The notes under the pieces are model-generated. The model ran no database searches. It was not told where the DNA came from and worked only from the letters and a program-made list of their open reading frames with translations. 64,000 nt of DNA from Hermetia illucens (taxonomy: Eukaryota > Arthropoda > Insecta > Diptera > Stratiomyidae), in assembly GCF_905115235.1 (NCBI RefSeq), contig NC_051852.1:124200027-124264026 (forward strand). The letters run 5' to 3'. The position numbers were made by a program, and so were the translations under genes. Positions 11,870 to 24,349 of the stretch are shown here, piece after piece. Position 1 is the first letter of the stretch; each line of letters starts with the position of its first letter.

Positions 11870-13490
11870 GGGAGCAACCTACTCCCAACTTACAAAGCTG
11901 CAGTAGCTTTGTAGAGATGAAGGGAAGGGGGTCCCTATAGCCTACTTAAGCCTACCTCGAAGTATCGCAGATACTCGCCGTTTCTCGTCGAAGTCTGGTC
12001 TTCTTCTAGATCGTTGGCAGATCCTTAAGGTTATAAACATGCAGGCCGCAACCCGGCGATGTCTTCATGTTACCGCCTTTTTTGCGAAAATTCACCGACT
12101 CTTCGGCGATGTCTTCGTTTTACCGCCTTTTTGCGAAAATTCACCGACTCTGTATAGCAGCGCCATATGCTCCCATTATACGTTTCGTCATTCATTCCAC
12201 CTTTTATGAAGCCGCGCTACGAGGATTGGGGCCTCCCAACATCATCTTTATGAATGGTTGCTTTCCTAACTTCTTCACGGACTAGTCCACGTTTCCAGCT
12301 TCGCGGGAACGTATATCGTCGCATGGCCCATATTCGATCTGGAGAAAAATTACGACCAATGTAGTACTCACATATGTCAGATTGATTATTGAGCCCAAAC
12401 CTGTGCCACGAAAGGAGGACACATTTTCCGTATTCGTAACCATCAAGTCTAGCTCCACGAAAGGCTCGAGCAGGATACGGTCCCTAGCAGGCGACCCAAC
12501 CTATTGTTAATTTACCAGCCGTCAACGCCGCTACGGCTGGTAAGCCCTCTGATTGTGGAATCTTGCAAGCCGTGTGCCCGAATTGGTCTTCTACTGCCTC
12601 GCGTTGTGATTGCATCAAAGTGTTTGCATTGTATCACAATCCACTGCTTTCTGGGCTTCTCTACCTTGCCAGGGAAATTTTCATCTGTTCTGCCCAGTGA
12701 CTTCTTCAGCTCCAGCATTAAATCTCCTTTTAGGGAGCATCCGATTCGGCTAATGCTTTCTCTAAAGTCTATCAGCTCCTGATCGGATTTGACCTCTTTG
12801 TAGATATCGGGATATGCCATATTACAATTTTTCAAGACGATAATCAATTTGCGGAGTAATCCTCTTTTAAGTATCGCACTTTTCTTTCCGCGTCCCTTGG
12901 TCTATGATGCCTTGGTTCCGTTTTAAAGCTTTACCTCCCTTGGATCAATTGGAGCCGTAGCTGTTTCCACGATTTTTGTCATTTTGTTTGCCTTCCCCTT
13001 TGCCGGTGAGAGTTCCTTTTTCTTTTTCGCGTCCTGCGATAATCCAGAAGAATGACTCACACCCTCTCTACTCCACTTTTCAAGCTTACCGCTCTTTGGA
13101 TTTTCAGGGGATGTCACTTGTGTTGCCTGAGTGGCGCTTGATTTCTTCGAGGCATTTTTTCATCCTTGGCATTATTGTACAGTATACGAATGGCACGGGC
13201 CATGTTTCTGACGGCCTGGTGCACATTATGTTTGTCCTCGATGAATTCGGACAACTCTATTATTTTTCCTCCAAGTAAGGCAAACGGTGATTCATCCATA
13301 TTCACTATATTTATTAGTCTTCTGGAAGTTTCCCTGATTTGCTTCACCGACGTTGAGGTCAGTTTTTGGAACAGGCATTCTCGCGGCCGATGTACTCCCT
13401 TTAAATGCCTCTTTCTCCAGATTACTTATAATATTCGATGCAACGGTGGCCAAGTAACTCAGCACCGTGGGTGCCACTGGAGTCTGCATG
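11870..13490 (-). mobile_element. R1-clade LINE, ORF1 and part of the endonuclease
   Basis: ORF1 runs from about 13489 to 12512 on the minus strand. Its C-terminal part reads YPDIYKEVKSDQELIDF, then KGDLMLELKK, the conserved gag-like block of R1/LOA ORF1 proteins (typical form QKG-LLLELK). A lysine-rich segment precedes it. Downstream, SFRGTGLGSIINLTYVS at about 12440-12370 matches the end of an R1-type endonuclease. Several frames are needed, and the start of ORF2 is missing. The 3' end is uncertain. Confidence 0.7.
12054..12152 (+). repeat. tandem duplication, about 50-bp unit, two copies
   Basis: The unit beginning CGGCGATGTCTTC occurs at 12054 and again at 12104 with only two or three differences. 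Confidence 0.9.
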
Positions 13491-13650
13491 TCTGTCTGTC
13501 ACACCTGATTCACTCGGAAACGGCTAAACCAATTATCAAGAAATTTGGTGAGAACGTGTGGTCTGTGAATCCCTTTACATAAAGCGGGTGGTTTTCCCAC
13601 AAAAGCTTTATACCCGAAACATCCAGCATCCGGTATTCCGACTTATTTGA
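13485..13650 (+). repeat. dispersed repeat family A, copy 2 (internally deleted)
   Basis: The head (TGTCTGTCTGTCACACCTG to GTGTGGTCTGTG) matches 49115-49210. The tail (CTTTATACCCGAAAC to GGTATTCCGACTT) matches 50055-50095. The middle seen at 49210-50050 is absent. Confidence 0.7.
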
Positions 13651-14695
13651 ATAAGTTTGCGCAATTGGCAAGGACATAAATTGCCAAGTATATATCCTTA
13701 CATTATTTGAGAGTGGGTGTGTGTATTCGGTTTCTCCATGACTGAATACATGTGTCAAGAAATCGTGATATCTGTGATAATTGAATCCTCCCTTTACTGA
13801 GAGTAAAAAAACAATCCTTCACCTGTATTTAATAGAACCGTTAAAGTAGCAGTTGACATACAACATTTTACCTATTTAAAAATATCACAATGGCATGGTA
13901 TAAAACACAGAATGACAGAGCTCAGGATAAATATTATAGAAGCCGACCAATCTCATTTCACAGCATAAATTACTAAAATTTTCATAAATCCCTAAAGACA
14001 ACTTTTCAGACTGTCATCAACTCCTCAGCCTTGAAGGATATCCATTCACGAATACGAATCAATGAAGTCTCTTTCGTTACCATTTCTAAACAAAAATTCC
14101 ACGGTTACAAAATCAAAAAATAAAACAAAAATCGCATTATGTTCTCCATTAAAGAAGTCACCTCTCACTGCTGTGTTGGTTCTCCTTCACAAACTTGGAA
14201 CGGAGTTCAAGCACGTCCTTTAGGTGTTCACTTATAGCCACAGGTGATGTTGAACAACGGCAAAAGCCATAGCAACTTGGCAAACAACAACAATAATATT
14301 CACGCCAATAAAAAATCACATCGACCTCTGTCTGCTCAGGATGTCTTCGTCAATGGCAGGAAAGGAACTCAGCGTCCTAAGGAAAAGTAAACGATTTTCT
14401 TCCATGCAAATTTGATTTTCATGTCACAATTTAATTTTTATTATGCTTGTTTTTATCCTTATTTCATGGAAAAATGATATACAAATCATGGCGGAAAGGG
14501 AGGTTTCCCGGAATTTTCAGAGATTATTTTACAGACTTGATTTGGCTAGAATTTACCAACGACAAGAAGGCAAGTGCTTTTGTAAATTATTTGGAACTGT
14601 TTAACGATGTCGGTAATATCTTTTTCTTGTCGGAAATATTACGCTTTCGTTTTGGATGAAAATTCTGTTCAGATCAATAACAGTCAAGAATATAG
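13651..14695. other. no gene recognised
   Basis: AT-rich; the open frames (for example 14447-14873) match nothing I know. Confidence 0.35.
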
Positions 14696-14699
14696 TCTC

Positions 14700-15575
14700 T
14701 CTATGAAAGCTGCTTTGTATTTAAATAGATACTTTTTGAAATCTCTTGTAATTCACTTGAAATATTGGACTCTCGATTATCTGATTTTTGTTCTTCTCCA
14801 AGAAACCGTCCGTAATCGCTTGTTACGGGGACTAGCGCTTCAGTCACCAGAGGCGGAACTTTACCCGATGTGATACCATTAAGAACTGTAGTGAAGTGTT
14901 CCTTAGACCGCTTCAGCTGCTTTTCGTCGCGGACAGGACCACCAAATTGGTTGCCATAGCATGTAAGTTCTTTCACCAGACGTAAACGCTTCTGAAATGA
15001 TTGCGTTTTGCGGAAACATCCACATTTTCAATCCCCTGTGCTCATTGATCCGTTCCCAAGGTCCCTCATTCGGCTAGATTTTATGGCGCCCTTCGGGACG
15101 TCCTGCGTCGCACCCGAGAAAAGAGCATTTTTATGTTGATTCAATGGTCATCAATATTCTCAGACGGGTTACTCAATGTATCTGCTAACCTGTCAGCAAG
15201 ATAACTCTCCCACTGTCGGGCGACAGCTGCATCATATAAGCAGTCGATGTTGAACTTGCGGGGTGCATCCCTCCAACCCTGCGAGAAGTGGCCAGCTCAA
15301 CACGATGAGATGATGATCATTTTCGAGCCCGATGTCAAAGCCTCTCTGATTACGCACATCCAGAAGACAACTCCTATATATACTGTTAATCGCAAAGTGG
15401 TCGATCTGATGGCTTGTACAGTGTTAGTCAGTCGAAGCTCTACAAACCTTATGGCAGGCTCTGTACTCGAACAATGTGCCAACAATGCGGAGACGGTGGA
15501 AACTGTATAAATCCACAAATTAGCATCCAAACCACCATTATTGTTACTTAGTTTTCCAACGTACAAAAGCATATT
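14700..15575 (-). mobile_element. RTE-like LINE fragment
   Basis: On the minus strand 15572-15300 matches the end of a craniofacial-development-protein-2-like endonuclease, with SGSKMIII at the GSDHHLV position. 14976-14770 reads GGPVRDEKQLKRSKEHFTTV, the linker before RTE reverse transcriptase (usual QLKRWKEHF). Truncated before the RT, with broken frames. Confidence 0.6.
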
Positions 15576-15615
15576 GCGATTAATTAGTGTGGCAAGACGA
15601 GGAGGATCAGAAGAT

Positions 15616-15735
15616 CAGTTCTTATCTGAGTCATTGTTGACGTCTCGATAGCAATTTGCGCGTTGCTAGCCTACAAACTTCTGCTCCTTTTAGTTGTCTT
15701 CTACCATAAGCCACGAAGACTCTGAGGGGTTTCTT
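15616..15735 (+). repeat. dispersed repeat family B, copy 1
   Basis: Aligns with 58597-58729, including CAGTTCTTATCTGAGTCATTG, a block around GCGTTGCTAGCC and one around CCTTTTAGTTGTCTTCTACC. Class unknown. Confidence 0.65.
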
Positions 15736-16465
15736 AAGTCCCAGCAGGGCAAGGATCTTGTTATTAGAGGCTGAAATCCTCCTTGACTTGTTTCAGTATG
15801 TCAGTCGCAGAGGCAGGCCCCTCTGCCCTACGTACCTATGACCTAGACGAGGGTGACCATTTTTAGTCGTCACCGGTTCTTCACTCTGCCCTAGTACGAA
15901 GTCGCTACGAAAAATTACTGTTAAGGCAAACGAGGGATCCGTGGACCAAACAACGTAAGAGTTAGTTGCTCTCTATTTGGTCTAGTCCAACATCAAGTGG
16001 ATGTGGACTTAGGATCCCTCACTATCCTAAACAATGTTAAAGGTCGTTTTGCAGATAACATAGTCTATGGGAATGCCCAAAGTTCCGGAAGTACTTCGTT
16101 TAAGATGCTACTATAGCCGTACGACTTCGCTGTTCAACATCGGGGTTCGCATAGTCTGGCAGCACCACACACTACGACTCATTTAATATGAAGGCCTAGA
16201 GAGAGGAGCTGGGAAGTACGTAGTGTGATGCATAGGCGGTAAGAGAAATGAATCGTGCAGTCAACTGAATTAATAGTTTTCCTTTTCGAAAACTTCACAG
16301 AAATTCTCAGGAAGATGCAGTGCATGATACCATATTAGCCTGCTCGTTATCAAGGTAAAGTACTTCATACCCATTTTTACCGCGTTTACGTTCTATACCG
16401 CAGTTCTTGCCCCATACCTTGCAAAACACAGTCTTGACAGCTTCTCTGTCTTAGAGGTGAGTGTG
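15736..16465. other. no gene recognised
   Basis: Nothing recognised on either strand. Confidence 0.35.
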
Positions 16466-17003
16466 TAGCGAGGTCTAAACTGAGTGGAGAGCACCGGTGA
16501 GGTCATCTGTCCGCTGGTATTCGCAACATTCGAAATAAATTTCGAATGCTGCAAATCCTGCCGCGCCACGACGCATCAAGGCCACTCCTCCCACCCAACA
16601 TTCGTCCGCACCTGTCTGTGCGCCCAAGGAACTGGACACGTGTACGCACATCCTGGTCAGGACGGATGCCGTTCGGAAGCCGCTGCAGCCTTCTTATGAA
16701 GGCCTGTACCGCGTTCTCGAGCGGGGAGAACATTTCTTCCAGCTCGAGATCGGTGGACGCAAAAAGGCGGTCTCCCTGTCCAGGCTGAAGCCCGTGTGCA
16801 CCCCTAAACAACGGCGCGTTCGCTTCAAGGATTAGTGGGGAGCACAGTTCCGGATACGGTCGCTGAAACCCCTCGGTTTCATCTGGGGCGGAGTAATATG
16901 GCGCGGCAGGATTCGCGGCATTCGAAATTCATTTCGAATGTTGCGAATACCAGCGGACAGATGACGTCACCGGCGCTCTCCACTCAGTTTAGACCTCGCT
17001 ACA
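16466..17003 (+). mobile_element. Ty3/Gypsy fossil, pol 3' end between inverted repeats
   Basis: The centre (about 16640-16835) reads as the last part of a Gypsy integrase (VRKPLQPSYEGLYRVLER, then VSLSRLKPV). It is flanked by an imperfect inverted repeat of about 100 bp (16466-16565 and 16895-17003). The right arm stands where a 3' LTR would begin, so the left arm may be an inverted LTR piece. The remnant is partial and old. Confidence 0.7.
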
Positions 17004-17289
17004 GGAGTAAAGAGCAGAGTGCCATGTAGGTGACGACAGATGCCATATTTTAAGGAGAAAAAAGTGTAGACTAAAAAAATGTCTAGTTGGGACTAGGAAT
17101 CCTAAGGAATAATTAATTAAAAAGCTGTATTCGTTCTTAATTACAATTATATTGCAAATAAATATAGTGTTCTTAATTACAACAATAAGTGTACCAGTAT
17201 CTAGCTTGCGGATACTTGTGTCCTGACGTATTCCATGCGGTAGGAAACCTTGTTGATTTCTCAATAGAACCGAAGCCTGTCCTAGCGCG

Positions 17290-18275
17290 TTAGCTGAGGT
17301 GAACGCCTTATCATTTAATATTTTTTTGTACTACTAAGATGAATGCCCACTGGTCACTATTTCATGATTCTTGAATACCTTAGACATTCAGGAACACTAT
17401 TAGGTAGTCGTCTTTCTGCTCGATTGCTGCCTTAATTTTCTGCACGATCTAATAGATTTGCTCGATGCGGCTATGTTTGCTTCTGAACTCGGTTGTTTTG
17501 AATCATTCTTCCTGTTTTTTGCGTTTGCTTTGATTTGCATGCATTCAAAGTGTTTGAAAAGGACTGGCATGAAGCTAATAGGCCTATAAGAGCATAGCTT
17601 GGCCCTTTCATTCTTGATCACAACCGGTGATGGCTGGCTGCTCCCAGCTTGAACAGTAGTAGATTTTGCCAAGGATAGCATTTTATATGTGCAGTTGCCT
17701 TCCTGCATTCTCGCAAGAGCGATTTGAGCATCTTTCCGGTTATTAAGTCATGTCCTGGGCCTTTATTAGTACGAAGCTCGATAATTTTAGCATTTGTCTA
17801 GTCACAATCTTGAACTTTACATTTTTGACTGTTTTGCTTTTGGTAGAGGTCGTACAGTAATATGGCAGAATCAGTTGAGGAGTAATGGTCTTGATGATTC
17901 TACACAACTTGCTCGTGTGCTAAATCTAGTCTGAGCCTGCCTTAGTAGCGAATTCCAGACGGCTTTGTGCCGAAGTTTACAAATTCCATTTATCTAAAAG
18001 CTGCCAGGCATTTCTGGCAAGGCCTGCCAAGTGTTCTTTTTCTATTATACATATTGAACTTATAGTCTTTCCACGTTCCATCATCCTCACCTATCCGCTT
18101 ATAATTCCATGAATCCAACATCAACCATACTGCATTTACTTTCTCCCTCTTTTCCGTATTGCCACTGCCACTTGACGGATTTTGAGCCAAACTGGTATAA
18201 CCACTAAACCATCTACAAAAATTGTTGGTATAAATTTCGGCTGCCTGATAGCCCAGTTTTTTTAACATCAACCTA
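17290..18275 (-). mobile_element. CR1/Jockey-like LINE fragment
   Basis: On the minus strand 17630-17430 reads CSYRPISFMPVLFKHFE, the RT entry block (usual SYRPISLLP), followed by a block like HSRIEQIYXIVQKIKAAIEQK. 18130-18000 reads RTLGRPCQKC, like the Arg-Gly-Arg-Pro C-terminal block of LINE ORF2. The order is disturbed, so two pieces may be present. Confidence 0.5.
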
Positions 18276-18479
18276 TCCGATCTTTTACAATGAAAAAATT
18301 TAATGCGCGATAGGCAAAGAACCTCCTAAGTGCCCGGACCGCGCATGTGGATTAAGGTGTTCACAAGTCGAAAGAAATTAGCTAGAATTCATATCAGAAT
18401 GCATTTAAACCAAAAATAAAATAAGAAACGTAAATAATACCCATTAGCTAAACGAAACTAATAACAATAAAATTAACAC

Positions 18480-21400
18480 CGCCATAGCTGACCCCAAACC
18501 CGGTTGTGAAAGGAGGAGGGATGGAAAGCTTCAGTCTGAATGTCTGCATGCCATCGCCGCGTCTCAGGGGTAGATGGGGAAAGTGCAGGAACTTCGCAAT
18601 CTTGCAAATGGACATCCATCGAATGAGAGGAAGGAGAAACTTGAGGTCCGGCACGGATAATCGACGGGAGTCGTCTGACTTGGTGACTGGGTCGGCTCCC
18701 GTAATGGACAGCAGGGCATCGAAACCGCCAGTCGTGGGGCGATTCGACGTCTAGGCACGACGACCCAAAGCATTGCTCCGCCTGCTGCACCTGCTTCGCC
18801 ACAATCTGTGGCGATCACTTCAGTAGGTCCGCGTAGGCAGCGGATGAAGTGAACTGAAGAAATGAACCTCTTCATCATCCGCTCCTACTAGGAAATAACG
18901 GCGGGGCGGGTACAACATCTTATCGCTTCTTGTTGCACCAGAGATTCGTTCCCGTAATTCGCCCACATGACTATGCAGGGAGTCGCAGACCAATACCGCT
19001 TTATTATTCGCAGCGACATAATCCGTGACCAAGAGTCGATGTGGGTAGAAGCAGCGGCATCAACAGCACTACGCCGCAATGCAGGCAACAGTTTCAGTAC
19101 TCAGCGAAGCGCTCTTCTTCACCGTTCGGCTGAAGTCTCCGCTGAGGTTCGGGACGAATTCCAAAGTGCGTGGATAGAATTTTCGTAAATGGATCCGTTG
19201 CATAGACCAGGTATTCCCAGGTTCTATGCATCTCTAACAACTCCGATAATTCTATCTCAAATCAATAATAAGATTGCATCTCGACTGTATGTTGATACGA
19301 GTATGTCGCTGCTACAATTATAATCATTTGTGTATTGTTGTACAGTTGCGGCTATCAGATTGCACAGTCAGAAGATTCGGTTTCGCGTTATTGGTTTGAG
19401 TGACCGAAGGTAGCACCATGGAAAATCGTCTGAACGTCGTCGTGATTAGCTAATGGAGAACATTGCTAGACTGACTCAATTCAGCTCTGGCAATGCCAGC
19501 AGACGAGTGAAGAATGAAGTTCAGAGGGTTTACAGGAACTATGCCATCCCCTGTGAAACACCCGTAGTTAGATTTCTGGACACACAGCAGAAGGTTTCTA
19601 TCGTATTTAGTCGGTTACGACGGTATAGTGATAGTCACGCCAGACTTATCCAGAACGCAACGTACGACAAGAGCAAGCGGAGGTTTTTTTAGATCACTCA
19701 ACGAATCCCAACAGAGTGTCCAGACGGTGCAGTTTTCGGTAACGGAAGCGAAAGAATATTGGGGTGGACGTTAGGAGTTACCCGCCCAGCATGTCGAGTG
19801 AAGCACCGCCGAAGGCATCCGCCATACCGTTATTCCGAGCATTAATTTTGCGGATGGTATTGAAGAGAAGGTTTGACGCAGCGTAAACAGTTCAAAGAAC
19901 TGAAGGGGCCTAAGTCTGGGTCAGGCGCTTCTGGTGCAAAAGTATACCAGTATACATGGTCGGTTGGGACACAGCGCAAATTAGGACATGAGTCGGCCGG
20001 AAGAATTTCCACCCTTTCTCACCGCGGAGATTACCTACCTTATCCCTAAGAACGACACAGGGCAGGACCCACGCACACAAGATCGATTACTTACTTACCA
20101 ACCCTCCACAAATTCATAAAGTCCATTATTAGTGGATGGGTCAATGCGCACCAGCAGACCGATAACATTCTGTCCGAGGAAAAGAAGGGTTGCCGAGTGG
20201 GATCAAGGGGTTGCAAAGAGCAACTCATTATCGACTCGGTAGTTGTAGGACAGGCAACTAGAGGCCAGAGAAACCTCTTTAGCTTTTATATCGATTATGT
20301 GAAGGCTTCCGGCAGCGTTTCGCATGCCTGACTAATCGATGTCCAACATCTATATCACATTGATCCGAAGCTAATATAGTTTTTCCGCGACAATCATGGA
20401 AGAATGGCACACCATCTTATTAGTGCGTTCATATGAGAGTGCCAATACCTTAGAGCCTATATATATGGTGGGCATCATCCAGGAGGATAGGTTAAGTCCC
20501 CTTTGGTTTTACATGACAATGAACTCCCTTTCATGGCTACTGAATGATGGTAAAGGACATGCTTTTTCAACAAAATATGCCTATCTGCTAATTGACAGCT
20601 ACTACTTGATGTACTTAGATAACATCAAGTTGTATGCTGGTCGGTTGCGAATGGTAGACATGTTCAGCCGTGGTATTCGGATGTAGTTTGAATTATACTA
20701 GTGTCGATTCCAAGCTATCCGAAAAGGACATAGCATTGGTGATCTTCACATCCAATCTATAATCGAGACAGACTTCTACAAATACCTAGGAATTCTGCAA
20801 GGAACCCATGCTCTGCTATCCGAATTCCTGTGATATGTAAAGCTGGTGCTGAAACTGTATCTCTCGGGGAAGAATGAAATAAGTGCACTGAATGAATTCG
20901 CTGTTTCTTCACTGATTTATGCATTCAGAATGTTGCCGTGGATAAAGGCGGATCTGAAACACGTCTAGCGGCGGATACGGACTAATATGTCCAAATTTCA
21001 AATGCACCATCCAAACTCTACCGTGGAGCGGACAAGCCTGCCTCTTGGCATCGGAGGAAGGGGCGTGGTTGACGTGGCGGTACAACATCACCGCCAAGTC
21101 GACCATTGCGCGTTTATTTTCACGGCAAAGAACAGGCGAGTCCCTTGTAGTTACCTGTCAGCACGGCAGACTGTGGGCTGACTCCACTTAATTTGAAGGA
21201 TCGGTCTTTCAATCCTCTAAGTGGGGTGAAAACGGAGCAAAAGCGGATCGATGAATGGAAGTCAAAGGCAATGCACATGAATTTGTTGGACTGATGGCTG
21301 CGTGCTGGGAGATCTTTGCTGAGAAGGAGGAATTTATATGTGCCATTCAGGGCGCCGTAATGAAAGAGCGGGTGGAGAACAACCAGTACAAAATGTGTAG

Positions 21401-21960
21401 TTCAGTGTTAGAGATCTTGAACCATCTCATTTCCGGCTGCACTGAAATGGTATTAGTGCAAAACACCAACAGGCATAATGATGTATGTAAAGTGATTAAT
21501 CAAAAAGGTGTATACAAGCATGGGCTGATCACCAGAGCATGTCTGGTTTACCGATATAAGCCGCAAGCGGTACTTGACAGTTCTGCTTACAGCATGTATT
21601 GAGACGGGCAAGTTCTATCTGATCGCCACATACCGTACAACAAGCCTGACGTGCTCTTCATTGACAAGACGGGTCGCTCCGCGTATATTATTGAGGTTGG
21701 TATCCCCCATAATAACAACATTGAACGAAAATATGTGGAGAAACTATGAGCCACTGGCTCGGGGAGTGACAGAAATTGGGCTTCTCGAGCGGGTGGTTGT
21801 AGTTCCCATAATGTTATCAACTACCTAAATCCCTCACGCTTCCCTTGATGTCCTGCGACCATCACACAATCTAGTTTGGACCATGCAGAAGTACACCATT
21901 CTGCATACGTGCTCCATGTTAGGAGGAGTTCTTGACGGATTCTCATATTAACCTACCACC
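18480..21960 (+). mobile_element. R4-clade LINE, long decayed copy
   Basis: Landmarks in order are VKNEVQRVYRNYAIP (19510), RLRRYSDSHARLIQNATYD, TAEITYLIPKNDTGQDP (20020), GCKEQLIIDSVVVGQA (20210), FYKYLGI (20770), HHPNSTVERTSLP (20990) and KPDVLFIDKTGRSAYIIEV (21640). The last is the PD-(D/E)xK-like block of the restriction-like endonuclease that R4 and R2 elements carry at the C-terminus. Frames are interrupted many times. The copy carries an insertion at 19186-19457. A partial sister lies at 1120-2210 and a fragment at 7081-7300. Confidence 0.8.
19186..19457. mobile_element. about 265-bp insertion in the R4 copy
   Basis: The sister copy at 1746-1780 runs straight through where this copy is interrupted. 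The insert is bounded by TAAATGGA on the left and TAATGGA on the right, a possible target-site repeat. It starts with a hairpin (TGCATAGACC at 19199 and GGTTCTATGCA at 19220). No coding capacity. Probably a small non-autonomous element. Confidence 0.5.
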
Positions 21961-23487
21961 GGCCACCACCAGAGCCCCTTTATCTTTTAAGTTGGTAGGA
22001 TCGTCAGAGCCTAAATGCTTGACACTTAGTGTGACATTAGATTGTGACAACTCGAAAAATAGATAAAAATAAATAAGAAAAATTAAAATGCTAAAAACTT
22101 ACGGTTTCACCCGGAGCTCTGCGTGTTGTCATTCGTGTGTAACCAAGCATTCCGGGTTTTATCTTAAATACTATAATCATATTTATTTAAATACTATAAT
22201 CAGCCGACACGTTGGGTCTACACGATTAATGCAATAAATGGTAACCAATGGAGGCGAGACTCAATATCTTAAGCTACGGTCTTCTTAGCTCTTGAGGCAC
22301 GCTCGGTGGTCCTTTTGGTGTTTATAATCAGATTCACTGAATAAACCCGAAAATTTATGTAAAAACGTTTTGCAACGTTTTGCAAAAAAGCTTAACGGTT
22401 GATATACGCTGAAAAAATGAGTAGAAGATTACTGAGTATAGCATACTTCCTTTTAAAATCCCAACTAATTTCCAAACAACTCCTCCTCCTTTTCGTTAGC
22501 CTCCCCGTTCATTTTCTTGTTTTTCCAACTTCCTTCTACATATGTATATTGATGGATACTTTCTTTGACTTTTCTCTCAGTGTTTTCTTTTGCGTTTGCT
22601 ACGAACGATAAGTTCCCAAAAGAGACCGCAGGACACTAGGAGCGTTGACGTTTCCAAATTTGGAGTTTGTTCCCCGCTTCAATTGTGACACCGATAGAAA
22701 TTGAAGGGCTCGACTTCACAAAAGGATAATGACCTAATTGCTCCTTAGTGATCCGAAATAAATATGTATTTTACAGAAATTTAGCAGTTTGGTCCCCGGG
22801 AAATGTTCGCCGAATCCGACTAATCTTTCACGTCTTCCTCTCAATTAAACCTCGCGATTTCGTTCGGTTCCTAATTTAGGAAAAACTAATCATGTGAAAA
22901 ACAACCGAATGTGTAAATCACGGGAGTTGTTTATTATGTTCACTTCGAAGTGTGTCTTTTTTCCTGGCCGTCTTTCGGCAGAACGAACCGCATAACTCCC
23001 CCAATCACGCCCACTCCTAGCAATTTCAAAATCTGAACTCTCTTTTCCAACACCCAAAAAATATCTGCCCCCGCAAAGGCGCGGCCACTACAAAGTATTG
23101 TTTAAATTGAAAACGGCTCGTCCTTTTTCGACTACAAAGTGATTTGCTCAGTAAATACCATATTTCGGGATATAACGCTTAGTTCTCAGAAACCTACTCA
23201 GTAAGGTGAAGCAAACTTCATTTAGAATTTTTCTGACTATTATGAAGCCACAGCTAATCTTTGAATATTAGCCCTGATAACTTCTCATATGCTTCAATCG
23301 TGGATATAAAAATAGATTCTCATTTAAAAGCTTGGCCATGAAATGGCTCATCGGTCATACGGGTCACCGAAACTCCAGTCCATCCTTCAATGGTCACTCG
23401 CCCGTCCAGCTTCCCATGTCGAGGAGGAATTTTCCTCCATAATTTGAATACCATTTTCATGAATTTAAGCTGAATTTACCCACGTTC
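21961..23487. other. mostly unique DNA, no gene recognised
   Basis: AT-rich. The only pattern is a 17-bp direct repeat (TTAAATACTATAATCA and following bases) near 22165 and 22187. The frame at 22399-22611 is hydrophobic but unsupported. Confidence 0.4.
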
Positions 23488-24072
23488 CTACAATTTCGTT
23501 ACTTTGCCAGATATTTGATGGAATTCTGTAGCCAAAAATAGCTTTGCGAATGCCCCTTCAATATCATTCTTAGTTTTAAAGCACATCCTTGGAATTGTTT
23601 TCTGTAATTTTCCACTTACATCTGGGGTAACACCCCCAAATACAAATTTGCCACATAAATGAAAGTTGAACCATCTACTTGAAAATAAGGAGGGCATTGT
23701 CCGACAATCATCTTCAAAAGTTTCGCAAAACGCTAAGCCATCGCTCTCCAGGGAGTCCACTTCATTCTTATCCGGCAAATCCAGCGGCAAAAGAAGTTTT
23801 CTACATCCATTTAATCGCAAATCTTTCTCAATAATTTTGAGATAACAATCTTTTTTTATCTCGCGATTTCCTTCGTACCAGTGACTGCAGGATATGCGAA
23901 AATCTTTGAAACAAGTACTATTTCGTATCTTAACATTTTTAGCTCGGAGAATTATGAACTCTCCTGCTCCCGGCACACTTAAGTGAAAACGCGTTGGGGC
24001 TAACAGTGAATTGGAGGTGAAGCCAAGAACAGGACATTCTGATAATTTACTTTGTATTACGTATTCAGATCT
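23488..24072 (-). CDS. unrecognised cysteine-rich ORF, possible terminal exon
   Basis: An uninterrupted minus-strand frame of about 195 codons ends at TAG (23488-23490). It has no in-frame ATG before residue 130. It does have a good acceptor-like sequence just upstream: a long pyrimidine-rich run ending in CCTTCTGTAG, with AG at about 24073. This suggests the last exon of a spliced gene. The peptide has ten cysteines, no clear membrane segment and no repeat signature. The FHLCGKF region faintly recalls part of a CUB domain, which I do not rely on. No transposon motif is visible, unlike nearly all other long frames here. A chance open frame or a fragment of an unknown element remains possible. 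Confidence 0.3.
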   Translation of the reverse strand, partial: RSEYVIQSKLSECPVLGFTSNSLLAPTRFHLSVPGAGEFIILRAKNVKIRNSTCFKDFRISCSHWYEGNREIKKDCYLKIIEKDLRLNGCRKLLLPLDLPDKNEVDSLESDGLAFCETFEDDCRTMPSLFSSRWFNFHLCGKFVFGGVTPDVSGKLQKTIPRMCFKTKNDIEGAFAKLFLATEFHQISGKVTKL

Positions 24073-24349
24073 ACAGAAGGACGAATACACAAAAGTAAAT
24101 ATAAAAGCGGAAGAGGATTATAGGGACTACACTTGAAAGTCGTCTGAAGGGTCCAGCAAAATTTTTCAAGGATAAATATTCCATGGCTTAACGTTTCTTT
24201 AAATTGTAGCATCTGGTGTTTGACCTGGGTAAACAGGAAGGGTCTGATTTAGAATAATATGGAGTGAAACGCTTATACATTACACATAAAAATAGTTGGA
24301 AGATTGAAATTGAAAAGCAATACCATTTACGTTTCTTGATGAAGGACAG

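Noticed and set aside
21961-22620. Hydrophobic open frame at 22399-22611 as a small membrane protein
   Set aside because: Starts at a non-ATG codon or late Met in AT-rich DNA, with no family resemblance or promoter.
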